Shown here: piece by piece, positions 50,884 to 54,026 of the stretch
How positions within the stretch are numbered: the first letter of the stretch is position 1
Layout: each line of letters opens with the position of its first letter
Source: Marinibacterium profundimaris
Lineage (GTDB): Bacteria; Pseudomonadota; Alphaproteobacteria; Rhodobacterales; Rhodobacteraceae
Reading direction: 5' to 3'
Assembly (NCBI RefSeq): GCF_002210095.1
Contig: NZ_AQQR01000026.1
Coordinates: 1 to 54,026 of the forward strand
DNA: 54,026 bases
Program-made: the position numbers and the translations under genes
Notes under the pieces: generated by a model
What the model was told of the DNA's origin: nothing
Seen by the model: the letters and a program-made list of their open reading frames with translations, nothing else
Databases searched by the model: none

Positions 50884-51057
50884 GGAAATGCTCCTTTCCT
50901 TGGTTGGTGGTTTAGTTTTCGGGATTTGTCGTTTCGTTCTTATGGTCCGCGAGGCGATGCCGTCAGCGAATAAGAACAAACATAGAACATATCACATTGG
51001 CTTTCTCCTTTTCAACGCAAAATTGAACAAGATCAGCACATTAGAACTTGCTGATAT
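50884..51057. other. intergenic region within element 2
   Basis: 174 bases of AT-rich DNA with no gene. Likely the promoter for the leftward 50883 gene cluster; no specific site recognised. Confidence 0.35.
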
Positions 51058-51405
51058 TCATCGGTCGCGTGCCCGTCTGAAGAAACGGCTGGCCATGTTG
51101 AGGCGTCGTTCCTCGAACTTCGCACGGGACAAGCGGCGCATCTCTTCCCAGTCGGCATTGAAGCGGGCGCGGTTGGGAGGGGCGAAGTCCGGTCGTGGTT
51201 CGGGGAGATCGAAGCGGTTGAGCTTCACATGCCACTGGTCGCGCTCGGACGGATCGCGCGTAATGCAGGGGTCAGGCATTTTGCCCGTCCGCAAGGCTTC
51301 AAACGCATCGCGCGAGAGTCCGGCATCACGGGTGAAGCCCGCGTCATAGGACGGGAGTTCACCCCGGTGCTGAAAGCTGTAGGAACTGGGGAGGCTGTCA
51401 CGCAT
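51058..51405 (-). CDS. hypothetical protein coupled to the TraG-like gene
   Basis: 115 residues, basic, not recognised: PCITRDPSERDQWHVKLNRFDLPEPRPDFAPPNRARFNADWEEMRRLSRAKFEERRLNMASRFFRR. The ATG overlaps the end of the TraG-like gene by eight bases, so it is translated with it. Its arginine-rich helical end suggests binding of nucleic acid or of the coupling protein. Confidence 0.7.
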   Translation of the reverse strand: MRDSLPSSYSFQHRGELPSYDAGFTRDAGLSRDAFEALRTGKMPDPCITRDPSERDQWHVKLNRFDLPEPRPDFAPPNRARFNADWEEMRRLSRAKFEERRLNMASRFFRRARDR

Positions 51406-53020
51406 CTCTCTGTCCCCCGATATGAGACCAGGTGCCGCCCCGGTATTGCGGCAGGTGGGCGAAGCGGTCGGGGACGGCCTGCCTGATGACAGGGCGCATT
51501 TCTTTGCGGCCTGTATTCGTCGTCACGCTCACGCGGTCATAGGGCGGATGGTACGGGTTCGGGTGATAGCGCCCGGCCATGAACGGCTGGTCGAAGTACG
51601 GGGCGCGTTCCGCCAGCACCGCCCCCGGCAGGCCATCAGCAAAGATGAACTGGCGGTTCTCGGGCAGGTTCAGCACTTCATCCGTGGTCCGCAGCGGACG
51701 CCGCTGCCGTGTCTGCCACTGGCTTTCCAGCCGCTTCTGCATAAGTTGCGGGATCAGATCAAACGGATCGGCCCCGCTGAAGAGATTGCCAAGCAGTCTG
51801 GCCTGATCTAGGCGCGCACGTCCTTGCCGCACGGGATCAGTCCATTGAAAGGTCTGCACGCCGAGCATTTCGGAGATGGTGCGCGAGGACAGGACATCGC
51901 GCAGGCTGAAGTAACTCTGGCAGCCCGCACTGGAGGTAACGATATCCCGCGCCCCCGGTGCCAGGTCATCCATCTGTTTGAGAGACTGGAACACCGCCCA
52001 GGGTCGGATACCCATGCCAGCGCCATAGGTGAACATGCGCGGCACAAGGGAAAAGCCTTTCAGTTGCGCGCATTCATCCAGTATCCAGGTCTGGGCAGGC
52101 GCGTCGGGTTTGCGGGCCTTGTAGATCATCGCGCCCGTGAAGATTGCCTTGATGACGGGGGCATACGCCCCGACCAACTCTGCCGGACACATCATGTAAA
52201 ACTGGCTGAACTGATCGGAGCGGCACAAATCTTCGAGCGAGAAATCGAACGGCGGCGACACGGATTCCCGCAGGACCGGATCACTGAGACAGGCAACCGC
52301 ATTGAACAGCTCGCCCATGATCCCGCGATAGCCGCCCGAGGAATCTTCTCTTGAGGTGGCAATCTCTTCTTCCACACGGGCGACCAGCGGAATGCCTGAG
52401 CGGTACATCTCATAGGCAAAGTCACGCCATGCAGGCGTATTGCCGGGGATCAGGTTGATGGTCTCGTAAAGGGAAGGCAGATCAAGCTGACCGTTCAGCA
52501 TGACCAGCGTTAGCGAGATCGCCTCTATATATTCCCGTGCCCTTTGTTCGAAGAAAGCCGATTGCGGGGCACCGGAACTGGGCACCAGCCCTTCGGCGAA
52601 CAACTTCACATCCGCGAAGAGCGAGGGCGAGGATTTACGAAGATAATCGACCGGGTTCACGCGGTCCTGAGCGATGCCGTGCAGGCCAAGCGGGTTCCAG
52701 TAGTGGCAATGCTTGTTATCAGGCGTCTGGTCCTGCGAGATCGCGGCCAGTTCGCCCTTCAGATCGAGCGCCAGCATCGAGCCGCGCGTGAATATCCCGC
52801 TGCACAGGTTATAGGCCAGCACATCCCGCAGCTTGCCGGAGCGTGCCCCGCCGATCAGGAGCAGACCGCCGGGACGGTCATACCAGAGCGGCTGGCCCGC
52901 ATGATATCCGAGAAAGAGCGACGTTCCCGTCTGCTGCAGCATTCCCGTAGCATGAAGATCAGCATGACTGGCAAAGTTGGCCGAGCCGAACGGATGGCGG
53001 TCATTCCACGAGAGGGTCAT
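51398..53020 (-). CDS. type IV coupling protein (VirD4/TraG-like)
   Basis: 540-residue DNA-transfer ATPase. Walker A is GGARSGK (57-63, in LLLIGGARSGKLRD) and Walker B TWILDECAQL, followed by KGFSLVPRMFTYGAGMGIRPWAVFQSLKQMD, the sensor-like segment of TraG/VirD4 proteins. N-terminal membrane helices are absent; a separate 134-residue membrane protein encoded just upstream (53017-53421, ATGA overlap) may supply the anchor. It links a relaxase-DNA complex to a type IV secretion channel. Start at 53020 is set by the overlap. Confidence 0.9.
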   Translation of the reverse strand: MTLSWNDRHPFGSANFASHADLHATGMLQQTGTSLFLGYHAGQPLWYDRPGGLLLIGGARSGKLRDVLAYNLCSGIFTRGSMLALDLKGELAAISQDQTPDNKHCHYWNPLGLHGIAQDRVNPVDYLRKSSPSLFADVKLFAEGLVPSSGAPQSAFFEQRAREYIEAISLTLVMLNGQLDLPSLYETINLIPGNTPAWRDFAYEMYRSGIPLVARVEEEIATSREDSSGGYRGIMGELFNAVACLSDPVLRESVSPPFDFSLEDLCRSDQFSQFYMMCPAELVGAYAPVIKAIFTGAMIYKARKPDAPAQTWILDECAQLKGFSLVPRMFTYGAGMGIRPWAVFQSLKQMDDLAPGARDIVTSSAGCQSYFSLRDVLSSRTISEMLGVQTFQWTDPVRQGRARLDQARLLGNLFSGADPFDLIPQLMQKRLESQWQTRQRRPLRTTDEVLNLPENRQFIFADGLPGAVLAERAPYFDQPFMAGRYHPNPYHPPYDRVSVTTNTGRKEMRPVIRQAVPDRFAHLPQYRGGTWSHIGGQRDA

Positions 53021-53421
53021 GACAACCCCCACTGGATCAGGCCGACAACGACGATCAGACCGAGGAACACCATTCTGCGGCGTGACTTGCGCTGACGACG
53101 CAGGCTCGAAGGGTCTTCGATGACCTCACTGTCCTGCTGCATCACCTTCAGGGCGAGGTGCAGGCCGTAGGCAGACAGGGCAGCGTTGATCGTGGCGCTG
53201 ACCGTGAAATAGACGACCAGCGCGAGCACCCCCTTCAGACCAAGCAGCACAAGCTGCGTGTCCATGCCCTGGTAATGTTCAAGCGTGTAACGCCAGACAC
53301 TTGGGGCCGTGCGCTCATAGAGCTTCGGCATGAAGGTGAAGGCGGCAGCGACGCCAACAAAAAACGACAGGCCGCGCAGTGACCTGACAAACGGCGATCC
53401 GATATGTCCTTGTCCGCTCAT
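53017..53421 (-). CDS. small membrane protein, possible anchor of the coupling protein
   Basis: 134 residues with membrane helices near SFFVGVAAAFTFMP, LGLKGVLALVVYFTVSATI and VFLGLIVVVGLIQWG, separated by a basic cytoplasmic SLRRQRKSRRR stretch. Not recognised. GGAGG lies 8 bases before the ATG at 53421. It overlaps the TraG-like gene by four bases, so both are made together. A split membrane anchor for the coupling protein is inference. Confidence 0.75.
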   Translation of the reverse strand: MSGQGHIGSPFVRSLRGLSFFVGVAAAFTFMPKLYERTAPSVWRYTLEHYQGMDTQLVLLGLKGVLALVVYFTVSATINAALSAYGLHLALKVMQQDSEVIEDPSSLRRQRKSRRRMVFLGLIVVVGLIQWGLS

Positions 53422-53551
53422 GAAAACACCTCCGGGAACGGGGCGCACCTCTCCCGCACGCGGAAACAGGACGCCCGCGCCGGAAGCGGCAACGCTGTGA
53501 TGGATTGGGGTGTCCCGCCGCACGCGGCGGGACTGAGGGGCAAACGCCCTG

Positions 53552-53683
53552 TTACTTCTTGCCGGAGCCGTACCCGGTCTTCAGGTCCTGGCGCACGCTA
53601 TAGGGCAGCGTGCTCAGGTTCGGCAGCGGCTTGCCGGACTGGGCAAGCGTCTGTCCCAGCTTCACGGTCGAGGTCATGGACAT
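53552..53683 (-). CDS. small hypothetical protein of element 2
   Basis: 43 residues: MSMTSTVKLGQTLAQSGKPLPNLSTLPYSVRQDLKTGYGSGKK. The longer frame (to 53851) has no start support, whereas AGGAG lies 7 bases before this ATG. Basic, no recognised domain; the strong ribosome site argues that it is real. Confidence 0.62.
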   Translation of the reverse strand: MSMTSTVKLGQTLAQSGKPLPNLSTLPYSVRQDLKTGYGSGKK

Positions 53684-53732
53684 GGTGGTTCTCCTCTTGG
53701 TTGGTCTGCGCCGCAACATTATGTTTGCGGGC

Positions 53733-54026
53733 ATGAGTGAGGATGACGGAAACCAGAGTGTTGGGCGCGGGAAGAAATTTCCCGCAACACCTGCAGATGC
53801 TTCGCGCAACAAAGTTGTGTCAATTTCCGATCTAAGAAGGCTTAGCCACAAGGAAGCGAATGATTTTGTATCCCGCTCCGTTATAAACCACTGGCCGCAA
53901 TACAGAATCGACTACTATAAAGAGGTTTTGCTGCGGTACTCGGAAAGAAACTCAGTATCTCCACAGACGCTATACGATCAGATGGTAATCCCCCCGTTTT
54001 TACGGGGACTTGGTCGTAGAGTTCAC
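53733..54026 (+). CDS. partial hypothetical protein, open at the window end
   Basis: 98 codons without a stop to the window end. MSEDDGNQSVGRGKKFPATPADASRNKVVSISDLRRLSHKEANDFVSRSVINHWPQYRIDYYKEVLLRYSERN continues as a helical protein. It is notably AT-richer than its neighbours and divergent from the other element 2 genes. An in-frame ATG at 53721 is possible. Not recognised; it may be an acquired cargo or regulatory gene. Confidence 0.55.
   Translation, partial: MSEDDGNQSVGRGKKFPATPADASRNKVVSISDLRRLSHKEANDFVSRSVINHWPQYRIDYYKEVLLRYSERNSVSPQTLYDQMVIPPFLRGLGRRVH

Larger units (their letters stand above)
48606..54026. mobile_element. integrative element at tRNA-Ser, right end beyond window
   Basis: Begins directly at the tRNA 3' end and runs past the window end. 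It contains a large serine recombinase, a VirD4/TraG-type coupling protein, a small membrane protein and several unknown genes, mostly leftward and tightly overlapping. No relaxase or VirB genes are in view, so it may be a mobilisable element or the first part of an ICE. The second att copy is not in the window. Confidence 0.8.

Noticed and set aside
1-54026. CRISPR arrays or rRNA genes
   Set aside because: No regularly spaced direct repeats of CRISPR type and no rRNA sequence recognised.

Overview
The window looks like a chromosomal segment of an alphaproteobacterium of the Rhodobacteraceae/Roseobacter group. The evidence is high GC, a circularly permuted two-piece tmRNA, an F1-ATPase zeta-type inhibitor next to purCSQ, a dctD without GAFTGA, a trgA-trgB-cysK tellurite locus, and SspB of the alphaproteobacterial type.

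Core region 1 (1-19.1 kb): a Zn-dependent betaine-homocysteine methyltransferase, the zeta inhibitor, purC-purS-purQ, the DctB/DctD two-component system, RNase E with a long leader and a UUCG terminator, TusA, CcdA, a membrane hydrolase overlapping a cytochrome P450, the fumC-DUF4169-RHH operon, a periplasmic protein, SspB and ChrA.

Element 1 (19394-30821, about 11.4 kb) is the most striking part. It is flanked by 14-bp direct repeats, one of which lies at the 3' end of the tmRNA gene. It carries DUF3102, a winged-helix initiator-like gene with five helically phased palindromic iterons, small and large terminase, a cargo cassette with an XRE repressor, portal, a prohead protease-capsid fusion, gpW, DUF2190, an AlpA-like factor and a tyrosine integrase. 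It has no tail and no lysis genes. That is the gene content of a capsid-forming phage satellite (cf-PICI-like), although a compact prophage remnant cannot be excluded.

Core region 2 (30.8-47.9 kb): ssrA, an orphan receiver protein, DUF4345, a vWA-Hint protein, DinB, AcuI, a universal stress protein, a BCCT transporter, a class V aminotransferase, photolyase, cyclopropane-fatty-acid synthase, trgA-trgB-cysK and a large MscS-type channel.

Element 2 (48.6 kb to beyond the window end) begins at tRNA-Ser(GGA). It carries a large serine recombinase whose reading frame runs antisense through the tRNA into chromosomal DNA, a VirD4/TraG-type coupling protein, a membrane protein and several small unknown genes, so it is probably an integrative conjugative or mobilisable element. 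A decayed IS481-type transposase end lies just upstream of the tRNA.
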